Assembly: GCF_000165485.1 (NCBI RefSeq)
Contig: NC_014623.1
Coordinates: 9,318,893 to 9,382,892 of the forward strand
Length of the DNA stretch: 64,000 nt
DNA from: Stigmatella aurantiaca DW4/3-1
GTDB lineage: Bacteria > Myxococcota > Myxococcia > Myxococcales > Myxococcaceae
Direction of reading: 5' to 3'
The position numbers and the translations under genes are program-made. This document shows positions 1 through 9,316 of the stretch, one piece after another. The first letter of the stretch is position 1. Every line of letters starts with the position of its first letter. The notes under the pieces were generated by a model that was given only the letters and a program-made list of their open reading frames with translations, had not been told where the DNA came from and ran no database searches.

Positions 1-1674
1 TATTCCCTCGCGGCGGTGCTCCTCGTGGCAGGCGTGGCCGGCTGTGCCCGGCGCGCCGCGGAGCCTTCCTCCTCGGCCTCTCCGGTGACGGTGTACGTCG
101 CCCAGCAGGTGCGGACGCTCGACCCCGAGCGCCCCCGGGCCGAGGCCCTCGCCGTCCGGGGCGGCAAGGTGCTGGCGGTGGGCAGCCGGCAGGACGTGCT
201 CGCCGCCGCGGGCGGTGACGCGCGGGTCGTGGACCTCGGCGAGGCCACGGTGGTGCCGGGCCTCACCGACGCGCACGGACACCTCGCGGCGCTCGGGCGT
301 GCACTCGCCACGGTGAGGCTCTTGGAGACCCGCTCGCGCGCGGAGGTGCTGGAGCGCCTGGCCGCGGCCCCAGCGTCCGCCTACCAGGGCGACTGGCTCA
401 TCGGCGGCGGGTGGGACCAGAACGACTGGCCGGAGAAGGCCTTTCCGGACCGCGCGGAGCTGGACGCGCGCTGGCCTTCCACGCCCGTGTCCCTCGGCCG
501 CGTGGATGGCCATGCGCTGTGGGTGAACGGCGAGGCGCTGCGGCGCGCGGGCATCACCCGGAACACGAAGGACCCGGAAGGCGGCCGCATCCTGCGCGGC
601 CCCGGCGGGGAGCCCACCGGCGTACTCGTGGACAACGCGATGGACCTCGTCTACGCCGTGATTCCGCCGCCCACGGACAAGCAGTTCGAAGCCCAGCTGG
701 AGGCGGCCTTGGCCCGCTGCGCCCAAGGGGGCATGACGGGCGTCCATGACGCGGGCATGGACCTGCGCACCTTCCGCCTGCTCCAGCGGTGGGACGCCGA
801 GGGACGGCTGCCCCTGCGCGTCTACGCGATGGCGGACGGCCAGGGCGCCGATCAGGAGGCCTACCTGGCCCAGGGGACCTTCCAGGGTGACCGGCTGACG
901 ATGCGCGCGGTGAAGTTCTCCGCGGATGGGGCGCTGGGCAGCCGGGGCGCGGCGCTGCATGCGCCCTACAGCGACGAGGCGGGCCACCGGGGCCTGCTCC
1001 TGCTCACCCCGGAGCAGTACGAGGCGCGGGTGCGGGCCTTCACGGCGCGCGGCTTCCAGGTGGCCACCCATGCCATCGGAGACCGGGCCAACACGCTCGT
1101 GCTCGACACCTTATTAAAGGTGGTGGGCCCCGAAGGGGTCCGGGCCGGCCGGCACCGCGTGGAGCACGCGCAGGTGATGCGCCTGGAGGACATCCAGACG
1201 CTGGGGGCCCACGGCTTCATCGCCAGCGTGCAGCCCACCCACGCCACCAGCGACATGCCCTGGGCGGAAGCGCGCGTGGGCCCCGAGCGCATCCAGGGCG
1301 CCTACGCCTGGCAGCGGCTCAAGGCGGCGGGGGCCCCGTTGGCGCTCGGCAGCGACTTCCCGGTGGAGCGGCCGGACATGCTGGCCGGGCTCTACGCCGC
1401 GCGCACCCGGCAGGACGCCGCGGGGCACCCGCCCGGCGGATGGTTCCCGGCGCAGCGCCTCAGCGGGGAGGAGGCGCTGGAAGGCTTCACCCTGGGGGCG
1501 GCCTTCGCTGCCTTCGCGGAAACGTCCCGGGGGCCTCTGAAGCCCGGCATGGACGCGGACTTCGTCGCGCTCTCCGTGGACCCGGTGGACGCCCCCGCCC
1601 AGGAGCTGCTCACGGCCCGGGTCCGTCTCACGGTGGTGGCGGGGAACGAGGTGTACCCGGCCCCGGGACACTGA
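1..1674 (+). CDS. YtcJ-like amidohydrolase lipoprotein (5'-truncated by window edge)
   Basis: Metal-dependent amidohydrolase of the YtcJ/amidohydrolase-3 type, which hydrolyses C-N bonds of an unknown substrate. The frame is open from base 1, so the true start and part of the signal peptide lie outside the window; a GTG at 16 is the first possible start inside it. A lipobox (LVAGVAGC) near base 45 predicts an envelope lipoprotein. Visible family marks are the metal-binding HxH in GLTDAHGHL, the [13 protein letters not shown] segment with the usual metal-bridging lysine, [18 protein letters not shown] and the late Asp in GSDFPVE. The domain is complete after the signal and has the usual length of about 550 residues. 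Substrate cannot be told from sequence. Confidence 0.9.
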   Translation, partial: YSLAAVLLVAGVAGCARRAAEPSSSASPVTVYVAQQVRTLDPERPRAEALAVRGGKVLAVGSRQDVLAAAGGDARVVDLGEATVVPGLTDAHGHLAALGRALATVRLLETRSRAEVLERLAAAPASAYQGDWLIGGGWDQNDWPEKAFPDRAELDARWPSTPVSLGRVDGHALWVNGEALRRAGITRNTKDPEGGRILRGPGGEPTGVLVDNAMDLVYAVIPPPTDKQFEAQLEAALARCAQGGMTGVHDAGMDLRTFRLLQRWDAEGRLPLRVYAMADGQGADQEAYLAQGTFQGDRLTMRAVKFSADGALGSRGAALHAPYSDEAGHRGLLLLTPEQYEARVRAFTARGFQVATHAIGDRANTLVLDTLLKVVGPEGVRAGRHRVEHAQVMRLEDIQTLGAHGFIASVQPTHATSDMPWAEARVGPERIQGAYAWQRLKAAGAPLALGSDFPVERPDMLAGLYAARTRQDAAGHPPGGWFPAQRLSGEEALEGFTLGAAFAAFAETSRGPLKPGMDADFVALSVDPVDAPAQELLTARVRLTVVAGNEVYPAPGH

Positions 1675-1692
1675 CCCAAGGGCCTGGGGGCC

Positions 1693-2388
1693 TCACTTCT
1701 TCCCGCTGGGTGCCTTGGCCACCTTCCGCATCGACGCGAACAGCTTGATCATCGTGTCCGGCCGACAGAACGCGGTGTGCTGCACCCGCTCATACCCGCG
1801 CTTGAAGAACTCCACGCGGATGGGCTTTCCCGGCAGGCAATCGAGCGTGAGCGAGACAGGGGTTTCCCCCTGATCGCTCCCGTCCACCTCGACGGCGACG
1901 CCCCCGGGCTGGGAGTAGACGACCAGGACCGAAGCCCCATCGAAGGACGACGTCTGCTCGGTGACCGTTCCATCCAGCCCCTCGGCGGACGTGGGGGCAT
2001 CGAACGTGGGGGTGAGCACCTTGAGGTTCTGCTGGGCCGGAGGGGCCGCCTCGGGCGGAGGCACCCGGAACGTCCCCGTCAGCCCGGGCAGGACGAACAG
2101 CACCGAGGCCATCAAGCCAAAGGCGGCGGAGGCCATGCGCAGCGTCGCGGCCACCTTCCCGCGCCCCGCCTCCGTCGAGGACAGGAGCGTCCCGCCGGTG
2201 CCCCCCCTGCCCGCCGGAGCGTCCGGAGCGCCCGGCCGGGCAACCCCCGTGGGCGCATTCCAGGAGGCCGCGGTGGTGCGTGATTGGACGTGCTCCATCT
2301 CCTGGTCACGCCGCATGACGGAGGAGTCCCCCCCCCCGGGGCTCTGGGTGGGCAACGGAGGGGTCTTCGGCGGATGCGCGTTGCTCAC
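1693..2388 (-). CDS. membrane-anchored PEGA-domain protein
   Basis: About 231 residues. The N-terminal ~90 residues are Pro/Gly/Thr-rich and probably cytoplasmic. One membrane segment follows (around MASAAFGLMASVLFVLPGL), then a C-terminal PEGA-like domain (VYSQPGGVAVEVDGSDQGETP) ending in a Lys-rich tail. PEGA domains are usually extracytoplasmic beta domains of surface or secretion-linked proteins. I chose the GTG at 2388 because GGGAGAGGA sits three bases upstream; a GTG at 2403 is also possible. It begins 18 bp after the stop of the PilB/GspE-like ATPase gene on the same strand, so the two probably form an operon and may act together in a secretion or pilus-type assembly. Confidence 0.75.
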   Translation of the reverse strand: MSNAHPPKTPPLPTQSPGGGDSSVMRRDQEMEHVQSRTTAASWNAPTGVARPGAPDAPAGRGGTGGTLLSSTEAGRGKVAATLRMASAAFGLMASVLFVLPGLTGTFRVPPPEAAPPAQQNLKVLTPTFDAPTSAEGLDGTVTEQTSSFDGASVLVVYSQPGGVAVEVDGSDQGETPVSLTLDCLPGKPIRVEFFKRGYERVQHTAFCRPDTMIKLFASMRKVAKAPSGKK

Positions 2389-2406
2389 GGGTCCTCTCCC
2401 CACATC

Positions 2407-3939
2407 TCAGGCTCCACCGCCCACCACTCGGAAGACCTCTCGCAGGGTGGTGGCCCCCGCGCGGGCCCGCTCCACCCCGGCCGCCAGCAGCGGCACCATG
2501 CCCTCGCTCTTGGCGATCTCGTGGAGCCGGGGGGAGGGGAGCTTCTCGCTGATGCCATCCCGGAGCGCCGGGCTGACGGTCAGCATCTCATAGATGGCGG
2601 TGCGGCCCAGGTACCCGCTGCCGCCACAGCGCTCGCAGCCCACGGGGCCATAGAAGGTGCCGCTGGCGATGCCGGCCGCATCCAACCGGGCGACCTCCTC
2701 GGGGCTGATGGGCGAGGGGGTGCGGCAGTGCGGGCACAGCGCGCGCACCAGCCGCTGGGAGAGGGTGGCCACCGTGGCGGAGGCCAGGAGGAAGGGCTCC
2801 ACCCCCATCTCGATGAGCCGGTTGAAGACGCCCGCCGCCGAGTTGGCGTGAATGGTGGTGAGGATGAGGTGGCCGCTCAAGCCCGCCTGGATGGCGGTGC
2901 GCGCCGTCTCCGGGTCTCGAATCTCTCCCACCATGATGACGTTCGGGTCCTGGCGCAGCACCGAGCGCAGCCCCTGGGCGAAGGTGAAGCCCTGCTCGGA
3001 GTTCACCTGCGTCTGGGCGAAGAGGGGCACGTCGAACTCGACGGGATCCTCGATGGAGGCGATGCGGGTGAGCGCGCCGCGGGACTCCTTGATGTAGCCG
3101 AGCGAGGCATACAGCGACGTCGTCTTGCCGCTGCCGGTGGCGCCCGCCACGAAGATGACGCCCTGGGGCAGCCCCAGAAGCTGCCGGTACTTCTCGTGCA
3201 GGGCGGGGGGGAAGCCCAGCGCGGTGAGCTGGGGCAGCCGCACCCCGCTCCGGGCGATGCGCAGGGCCACTGCCTCCCCGTGGTTGGTGGGCAGGATGGA
3301 GATGCGGATGTCCGCGGGCCCCTCCTGGGTGGCGAACGGAAAGTGGCCGTCCTGAGGCTTGTCGAGCTTGTACAGGGTGAGCTTGCCCAGGACCTTGATG
3401 CGATTGATGAGGCGCGGGTGCACCTCGCGGGGAATGGTCAGCACCTCCTCCAACACCCCGTGGACGCGGAAGGCGATGCGGGTGCCCGCCTCCAGGGGAT
3501 GAATATGCACGTCACTGGCGCCCAGGCGGATGGCCCCGTCCATCAGCGTGTCCATGAAGAGGATGATGTCCGGCTCGGGCTGGGAGGCCACGCCCCGCAG
3601 GTACTGCCCCAGCTCCACGAGCATCTCGCGCACGGCGATGGCCACGTCCTCGTTGACCACCTCCAAGGGAGACAACGCGGGGCGCTTCGCCAGGGGAGGC
3701 GGCGCGCGGGAGCTCAGCTTCGAGGCCGCGGAAGCCCCCAGCCCCAGCACCAACGCCAGTCCCGCGCTCATGAGAAACAAGGGGGTGACGGCAGCCCCCA
3801 AGTAGAGCCGCCCCTGCTGGACCGCGGCCCCCACGTCCTGGGGCAGATGCCGGTAAAGCCCCCAGGCCACACTGGCCACCAGGACCAATCCCGCCAAACC
3901 CCACAGGAAACGGGCGGTCTTGCTCATCAACGCAATCAT
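2407..3939 (-). CDS. GspE/PilB-type secretion ATPase with N-terminal membrane segments
   Basis: Traffic ATPase of the type II secretion/type IV pilus family. Visible parts are Walker A GATGSGKTT (~residue 265), Asp and His boxes around it, Walker B NVIMVGEIRDPETA, and a C-terminal zinc-binding pair CPHC...CERC followed by GYLGRTAIYE. Unusually, two hydrophobic stretches precede the ATPase domain (around WGLAGLVLVASVAWGLY and FLMSAGLALVLGLGASA), so this enzyme is probably membrane-anchored rather than a soluble GspE/PilB. Start uncertain: ATG at 3939 (used), GTG at 3960 (directly abutting GGGAGG, poor spacing) or ATG at 3927. No other secretion or pilus genes lie beside it except the PEGA protein. 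Confidence 0.85.
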   Translation of the reverse strand: MIALMSKTARFLWGLAGLVLVASVAWGLYRHLPQDVGAAVQQGRLYLGAAVTPLFLMSAGLALVLGLGASAASKLSSRAPPPLAKRPALSPLEVVNEDVAIAVREMLVELGQYLRGVASQPEPDIILFMDTLMDGAIRLGASDVHIHPLEAGTRIAFRVHGVLEEVLTIPREVHPRLINRIKVLGKLTLYKLDKPQDGHFPFATQEGPADIRISILPTNHGEAVALRIARSGVRLPQLTALGFPPALHEKYRQLLGLPQGVIFVAGATGSGKTTSLYASLGYIKESRGALTRIASIEDPVEFDVPLFAQTQVNSEQGFTFAQGLRSVLRQDPNVIMVGEIRDPETARTAIQAGLSGHLILTTIHANSAAGVFNRLIEMGVEPFLLASATVATLSQRLVRALCPHCRTPSPISPEEVARLDAAGIASGTFYGPVGCERCGGSGYLGRTAIYEMLTVSPALRDGISEKLPSPRLHEIAKSEGMVPLLAAGVERARAGATTLREVFRVVGGGA

Positions 3940-4131
3940 GGATGGGTCAAACCCTACCACACCTCCCGGGTCACGGCAGGTTCACGCAGGGTCCGGGGGT
4001 CACGAATGCGCCAGGGCGGTGAAACGGGGAAACAACGCGCCTCGCCTTGAACACGTCCCCTCGGCCCAGGAAGACTTCGGCCCTGCGCTCCCGGAGCTTC
4101 CGGAAGGGCAAGGGCCGGAGGGCTTCGTCAC

Positions 4132-5043
4132 ATGAGAAAGGTTCTGGGAGTTGTCGCGGCAGGGATGCTGTTCGCTTGTGGGAGCCAAGGTGGCTCGACT
4201 GGGACGCCTGAGGCGCCCAGCGCGGCCCTGCCCGCGGAAGGACTGTCGCTCGGGGTCACCGAGGCGCTCACGCAGGGAACCTTCACCGGCGGCGGCACCG
4301 AGGCGGTGTTCTCCTCGCGGCAGGTGGAGCCGGGGGTGTACCGCATCGAGCTGCGCTTCCACGGGAAGATGCTCCGGGCGCTCCTGGACGGAGAGAACGG
4401 TGTGTCCACGCTGGATGGCTTCGCCGAGGCGACCGGACAGGACATGCAGTGGCAGGAGGAAGACCGCCAGGTGGTGGCCGTGCTGTCCGCCGCGCTGAAC
4501 GCGGAGCTGCCCTCGGGGGACGCGGCCACGCCCGAAGCCAAATACCTGCGGCGCGCGGTCAGCCTCTGGGTCCAGCACCCGGACACGGTGGCGATGCAGC
4601 GCACGGTGATGGGCGAGCAAGGGCGCGGCTACACCATGCTGTGCAGCTATGCGAAGTGCAACGGCAAGAACACCGGCAGCTGCGGCAGCTCGTACAACTG
4701 GTACGCCTACGCCAAACACGACTGCTCGAAGGGGGGCTTCGATGCGGCGATCAACCAGCAGCTCGCCCAGCTCGGAGACCACGGCACCTGCGATGGGGAT
4801 GAGTTCTACATGAGCAATAACGCGTGGGTGTGCGGCGAGCCGGACCACTGGTCCCGCCCGAAGGTGATGGGCAACTGCTTCGGACGCTGCGGCGGCGGCT
4901 GCGGCGGAGACACGCAATACACGCTGGATGCCACCAACCACGACGGCTGCGTGCGCAACGGGCACGTGCTGGTCAGTGGGTACTGCGATGATCAGTTCGT
5001 CTCGGCCTCCGACGACGAGCTGTTCGCGCCCAACTGCTACTGA
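4132..5043 (+). CDS. Cys-rich lipoprotein with PLA2-like Cys/His motif
   Basis: 303 residues with a short lipoprotein signal (lipobox LFAC, Cys 16). Residues ~20-160 form an ordinary soluble domain. The C-terminal ~130 residues hold about twelve cysteines and the run CFGRCGGGCG followed by TLDATNHDGC. That arrangement (GRCGxGC ... T.D...HDxC) recalls small disulphide-rich secreted domains with a phospholipase-A2-like Cys-His-Asp core, but this is pattern resemblance only and no enzyme activity is claimed. First gene of a tight run: the next start follows 5 bp after the stop, the third overlaps the second by 4 bp. The 170-bp gap upstream should hold the promoter. Confidence 0.75.
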   Translation: MRKVLGVVAAGMLFACGSQGGSTGTPEAPSAALPAEGLSLGVTEALTQGTFTGGGTEAVFSSRQVEPGVYRIELRFHGKMLRALLDGENGVSTLDGFAEATGQDMQWQEEDRQVVAVLSAALNAELPSGDAATPEAKYLRRAVSLWVQHPDTVAMQRTVMGEQGRGYTMLCSYAKCNGKNTGSCGSSYNWYAYAKHDCSKGGFDAAINQQLAQLGDHGTCDGDEFYMSNNAWVCGEPDHWSRPKVMGNCFGRCGGGCGGDTQYTLDATNHDGCVRNGHVLVSGYCDDQFVSASDDELFAPNCY

Positions 5044-5048
5044 GCGGC

Positions 5049-5648
5049 ATGGCGGAACTCCCTCCGAAAACAGGCGGTTTGGGGCGAACCCAGACCCTGA
5101 GACTCGCGGTGACCCTCACCGGCGCCGCGATCCTCCTCGCCTCCGCGCTCGGCATCCTGCGAGGGCCCGCGCCCCAAGAGGCGCCACCGGGCGAGGCCCC
5201 TCGCGCCTCTCCAGCACCCCCCATCCCTAAAGTCCCGAAGGCTCAGGCCGCCCGACCGCTCTCAAGGGCGCCCGCGGCCTCCCCGCTGTCACGGGCCGAG
5301 ACAGCGCACGAAGCCCTCCACGCCACGGTGGTGCCGGTGGGCCCGGAAGACGAGATTCCCTTGCCGGAGTCTCCCAACCCACTGCCCCAGGTGAATGATC
5401 CGATCGAGCCGGAGAAGCCCCAGACGGCCCGGTGGCGGCTGGGAAAGACCGAGCGCATCACGGAGCTGCTCGATCGGGACGTGCGGCGGCTGGAACTCGA
5501 ACGGGATGAGGCAGGCGCCCGGGGGGACGCGGGAGAACGCCAGCGGCTGGACATCCTCATCCGCCGCGAACAGACACGGCTGGCCAACCTCCGGGAGGAC
5601 ATCGCGAAGCTGGCGGCCCAGGCAGCGGCCGAACCGCCCGAGCCATGA
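5049..5648 (+). CDS. single-pass membrane protein with Pro-rich linker and coiled coil
   Basis: 199 residues, family not recognised. One hydrophobic segment (about residues 18-40, LAVTLTGAAILLASALGIL) is followed by a ~90-residue Pro/Ala-rich linker and a charged C-terminal helix (about 130-192) rich in Arg, Glu and Leu that looks like a coiled coil. The layout suggests an anchored spacer or scaffold reaching into the periplasm. It starts 5 bp after the Cys-rich lipoprotein gene and its stop overlaps the start of the protease gene (ATGA), so the three genes are probably co-translated. Confidence 0.7.
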   Translation: MAELPPKTGGLGRTQTLRLAVTLTGAAILLASALGILRGPAPQEAPPGEAPRASPAPPIPKVPKAQAARPLSRAPAASPLSRAETAHEALHATVVPVGPEDEIPLPESPNPLPQVNDPIEPEKPQTARWRLGKTERITELLDRDVRRLELERDEAGARGDAGERQRLDILIRREQTRLANLREDIAKLAAQAAAEPPEP

Positions 5649-6778
5649 AGCTGGGAGGCGGGGCGGTCCACTTCAGCCTCCTGCTCCTTCTCGGCATCAC
5701 GGGCTGCACCCCGGAGGAGGAGCCTCCCTCCCTGCTGACCGTCACGCAGCGGGTAGTGAACGGCACGGACGCTCCCGGAGACGAGGCCACCGCCGCGCTG
5801 GTGGCACGGCGGACGCGGTGCTCGGCAGAGCCCCTCACCCTGCTGTGCTCGGGAGCGCTCATCGCGCCGGACGTGGTGCTCACGGCGGCGCACTGCCTGA
5901 ATGTCTTCGGCACCGAAGGGCCCTATGAGGTCTTCTTCGGCCCGGAACTCCTGCCGGAGCCTCGAGGCCGGTTCGTCCGGGTCACCCAGGCGGTGCGTCA
6001 CCCGGACTATGACCCCAAGAGCCACGCCTTCGACGCGGCGCTGCTGCGGCTTGCCACCCCCGTGAGCGCAGCGCCCTTCGCCCTTCCCCTCCCTGGAACA
6101 CTTCCACTCACGGCTGGAACCGCCGTGCGTGCCATTGGCTTTGGCGACACCCAGGAGGCCCACCTTCCTCCAGGCCGTCGGCGCCAGGGGACCCTCGCCA
6201 TCGAGGAAGTCAGCGCCCATGCGTTCCGGGCAGGCCCCTCCCCAGCCATGAGCTGTGTGGGAGACAGCGGGGGTCCAGTCCTGGTGAGCGATGGCACGAA
6301 GGAGGTGCTCGCAGGCATCACGGTGAGCGGCGACCTGGCCTGCCGCACGGAGGCCCTCCAAGTCCGTACCGAGGCGCTCTGGGACACCTTCCTCCAGCCC
6401 TTCCTGAACGCCTCGCCCGGCCCCAGCCGGCCGGCACTGGACCCCGGGGCCCTCTGTCAGGAAACCTGTGCCCAAGACGCGGACTGCCCTTCGGGCCTCA
6501 CCTGCGTGTCACTCGATGGCACCCCGGGCCACTGCCTCCTGCCTTCCCTTCAAGAAGGGAGCTATGGCGCGGCCTGCACGGACGACGCCGCGTGCGGGGT
6601 GAACGGGCTGTGCGCACGGCTCGAACCCGAGGGCGAAGCGGCATGCCGCTGTTTCACCCCCTGCGAGGCCCCGCCCCCCCCGGAGAAGACGGACGGCTGT
6701 GCGAGCGCCCCCGGCCCCGCGCTGCTTGGACTGCTCGGACTGCGCACGAGGCGGTGGCGCGGACGGCTCAGAGGTTGA
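5645..6778 (+). CDS. trypsin-like serine protease lipoprotein with MYXO-CTERM-like tail
   Basis: 377 residues. Peptidase family S1: mature start RVVNGTDAPGDEAT, His in TAAHC, Asp in FDAALL and Ser in CVGDSGGP are all present, so the triad is complete. The signal ends in lipobox LGITGC. After the protease domain (~30-255) comes a Cys-rich region with about ten cysteines, then a tail of Cys-Ala-Ser, a short hydrophobic stretch and a cluster of arginines (GPALLGLLGLRTRRW), which resembles a MYXO-CTERM sorting signal. Carrying both a lipobox and a C-terminal sorting tail is unusual. Translationally coupled to the upstream gene by ATGA; its 3' end overlaps the convergent neighbour by 11 bp. Confidence 0.88.
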   Translation: MKLGGGAVHFSLLLLLGITGCTPEEEPPSLLTVTQRVVNGTDAPGDEATAALVARRTRCSAEPLTLLCSGALIAPDVVLTAAHCLNVFGTEGPYEVFFGPELLPEPRGRFVRVTQAVRHPDYDPKSHAFDAALLRLATPVSAAPFALPLPGTLPLTAGTAVRAIGFGDTQEAHLPPGRRRQGTLAIEEVSAHAFRAGPSPAMSCVGDSGGPVLVSDGTKEVLAGITVSGDLACRTEALQVRTEALWDTFLQPFLNASPGPSRPALDPGALCQETCAQDADCPSGLTCVSLDGTPGHCLLPSLQEGSYGAACTDDAACGVNGLCARLEPEGEAACRCFTPCEAPPPPEKTDGCASAPGPALLGLLGLRTRRWRGRLRG

Positions 6779-9074
6779 AGCCCACGTTGCCGATGGAGAT
6801 GCTCGGCCCGAAGATGAAGGACCACTTGCTGGAGGGCACCACCCGGTCCGTCGAGGGGTCTCCGTTCGTCCTGCGGACGATCTCCCCGCGGAACTCGCGG
6901 GCCACCCAGGCCTGGGCGCCCACGGCGGCCCCCGGGCCGATGGGAACGCGCAGGCCCAGGCCCGCGACCACGGCCAACGTCTGGGGAAATTGAATGTCGC
7001 CCGACTGGGGCACGAGCCCCAGGCCCATCAACCCGAACTCGATGCCCAACAGGCGCTCCTGGCCTTCGTTGTTCAGCATGGTCAGACGCGAGAGCACGCC
7101 GAAGTTGATCGCCAACTGGCCGCTGGGCGCGGTGGCCCGGTAGAGGCCCGCGGGGATGGTGGCCATCGTGTAGAGCCGCAAGAAGCCGCCCTCGACGATG
7201 GCCGTCCACTGGGCGGAAGGCAGCCCCGGGCGGTCCGTCGTGTTCAGGGCATAGCGCGACTCATCCGCCACGTGGGAGACCTGAACGAGGATCCGGTCGT
7301 ACTGCCCCAGGTTGCCCGAAACGGGAACGACGCGCTGCTCTCCCTGGGGACGCAGGATCATCCGCTGTTCGAGCGAACTCTCTCCCCGGCCCGAGCCATC
7401 GGCCTTGGTGACGTTGATGCGCAGGACCACTTCCTGGTTGCCCTGCTCGGGCGTCAGGCGCTCGCGGTGCACGATGACCCGGCAGGAGTTGCGCATCTTG
7501 TATTCGATCCGGTGGGGCCGGCTCGGCAGGAGGGACTGGTCCTGGCCGTCCTTGTCCGCGCAGACGAACTCCACCATGCTCGCGATGTCCACGGGCACAC
7601 TGGCCTCCCGCACCACGCGCTGGACGCGTTCATTGACGGAGACCAGGTCCGTCGTGGCCAGCTCCGCCGGCAGGGTCGGCACCCGGTAGCCAAAGCGCAG
7701 CGACACGAAACCGCCCGCGGTCGCATCACCTTGAATCAAGGTGGTATTGCCGTCCGCCGTGACGGAGTACACCCCTTCCAGGGGGCGCAGCACGAAGCGC
7801 CCCACCCCGCCGCTGCCCGCCACCTTCACCTCGGCGGGGCGGTTGGTGGGGATGAAGTCGATGGGCCCCGAATCCTTCATCTCGAGGAGGGCGCGGGGCC
7901 CCGGGATGGGCACGGTCTCCGCCGTCGTCGAGGCCACCACCGTCCCGTCGATGCGAGAGGTCGTCGCGGTGATGACCACCTGAGGACTGGAGGTGCCCCG
8001 GGTGCGCAGCAGGCCATAGGTGCCTTCCGACGTCTTCACCACGCGCTCCACGCGGGCGCGTTCGCCGTTGACCGTCCAGAGCAGGGATCTCGGCTCGAGC
8101 GAGCAGGAGGGATCCAGCCGCAGCACGAGCGCCGAGTCATCGGCGTCCCTGAGCACCGTGCCCTCCACGGCGGCCATCGGGCAGGCCAGGACGGGCAGGG
8201 TCGCGGAGACAACCTGTTCGAGCGCCTCCCCCCGGGCGAAGAAGACGCGGGCCGCCAGGCGCAGACGCAAGCTCACGTTCACATCCACCCCAGGGACATG
8301 ACGGATGGCGATGGCGTTCTCGTTGACCTCGCAGCTCGCGAGCCCACAGTCCGCCGAGGCCACCGCCTCGGGATGGCTGACGGACACGGAGCCTTCGGGC
8401 CCCTTGGACAGATCGATGCCACTCGACTGAATGAGCGGCTGGGTCAGGACGATGCGGCCTGGGCGGAGACGGAAGGACTCGGGATCCACCACGTTGCCGG
8501 ACGCATCGTAGGTCGTCACCTCGGGCCCGCGCTTGCCATAGGGGGGAACCCAGTAGAGCGCCGCATCCGTGGGCAGCCCCTGCGTCACGGGCACGGCACA
8601 CTCGGAGGGCTTGTTTCCCACGGTAGGGCTGAGACAGAGATCCTGTCCCTCCAGGGGGCCTGACGGCTGTGCAGCCCGGGGAACCCCCGACCAGGCGATG
8701 GCCACGCCCTGGAGGTTCGCCCCCCGGAGATCGACCCGCCCATCATCCGGGTAGAAGGTGGTGGCCGCGGCATCGATCCGGGGAAAGGCGCCGGTGGCGA
8801 TCACCGTGAGGGTGTCCTGGCTGGTGTTGCACAAGGCCTCGTCGGCGGCCACCTTGAGCTCGATCGTCCGTGAGTTCTCGTCGGCCTTCGCGGGAGGACG
8901 GATGGACCGCCCATCGGACGACAGCGTCCAGCCGCCCCGCACCGGACCGCAGATGACGCCCCGGGCGACGGCTTCGATGGCGCGCCCTCCTTCGGGCACT
9001 TGCCGGGTGGGGGCGGCGGTGGCAAGCCCCGCCACCATCCACCCTGCGAGGAAGAGCGCTCGTGCGGATAGCAT
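6768..9074 (-). CDS. large exported protein with C-terminal beta-barrel-like domain
   Basis: 768 residues. A clear Sec signal peptide (MLSARALFLAGWMVAGLATAA) supports the ATG at 9074, which has GGGGGGTG just upstream; the 21 extra in-frame codons to 9137 are unlikely. Most of the protein is beta-rich and resembles repeated Ig-like or adhesin-type modules. The last ~190 residues, with alternating hydrophobic strands, Gly turns (IGPGAAVGAQAWVAREF) and a terminal GPSISIGNVGFNL, look like an outer-membrane barrel ending in a hydrophobic/aromatic signature. Function not recognised; a surface or envelope structural role is inferred. Stands alone, divergent from the lipoprotein gene at 9317. Confidence 0.7.
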   Translation of the reverse strand: MLSARALFLAGWMVAGLATAAPTRQVPEGGRAIEAVARGVICGPVRGGWTLSSDGRSIRPPAKADENSRTIELKVAADEALCNTSQDTLTVIATGAFPRIDAAATTFYPDDGRVDLRGANLQGVAIAWSGVPRAAQPSGPLEGQDLCLSPTVGNKPSECAVPVTQGLPTDAALYWVPPYGKRGPEVTTYDASGNVVDPESFRLRPGRIVLTQPLIQSSGIDLSKGPEGSVSVSHPEAVASADCGLASCEVNENAIAIRHVPGVDVNVSLRLRLAARVFFARGEALEQVVSATLPVLACPMAAVEGTVLRDADDSALVLRLDPSCSLEPRSLLWTVNGERARVERVVKTSEGTYGLLRTRGTSSPQVVITATTSRIDGTVVASTTAETVPIPGPRALLEMKDSGPIDFIPTNRPAEVKVAGSGGVGRFVLRPLEGVYSVTADGNTTLIQGDATAGGFVSLRFGYRVPTLPAELATTDLVSVNERVQRVVREASVPVDIASMVEFVCADKDGQDQSLLPSRPHRIEYKMRNSCRVIVHRERLTPEQGNQEVVLRINVTKADGSGRGESSLEQRMILRPQGEQRVVPVSGNLGQYDRILVQVSHVADESRYALNTTDRPGLPSAQWTAIVEGGFLRLYTMATIPAGLYRATAPSGQLAINFGVLSRLTMLNNEGQERLLGIEFGLMGLGLVPQSGDIQFPQTLAVVAGLGLRVPIGPGAAVGAQAWVAREFRGEIVRRTNGDPSTDRVVPSSKWSFIFGPSISIGNVGFNL

Positions 9075-9247
9075 CACCCCCCTGTCAAAAAGGATGAACG
9101 CGTCTCGGTCAAGCACCACGTGAGAACGCTGAAACAACTTGCTTTCCCAGGAGGAACGTTCAGGGGTTCAGGGCGCGCGGGCAGGCAGGCCCTTCCGCGT
9201 TCGCAGTCCCCCCCACCAGCCTGGGCAGAACCGCAGGTGTCCGGATT

Positions 9248-9262
9248 CCGACACGTTGTCGG
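9248..9262. promoter_or_regulatory. palindrome in divergent intergenic region
   Basis: CCGACA and TGTCGG flank the trinucleotide CGT, a perfect 15-bp inverted repeat about 55 bp before the ATG of the lipoprotein gene at 9317 and ~175 bp from the start of the divergent exported-protein gene. Position and symmetry suit an operator, but no regulator gene lies next to it. Confidence 0.3.
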
Positions 9263-9316
9263 GAGGGAGGACGCACCTCACCGTTCCCATGAGCCACGCG
9301 AACGTTCGAGGGCATC

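Noticed and set aside
2284-4050. 588-codon plus-strand open frame
   Set aside because: It runs antisense through the PilB/GspE ATPase gene; its His/Gln/Gly-rich translation is typical of an antisense shadow.
4000-4965. Long minus-strand open frame (321 codons)
   Set aside because: Val/Ala/His/Arg-rich mirror of the Cys-rich lipoprotein gene with no motif or ribosome site; the plus-strand gene has a signal peptide and clear domain.
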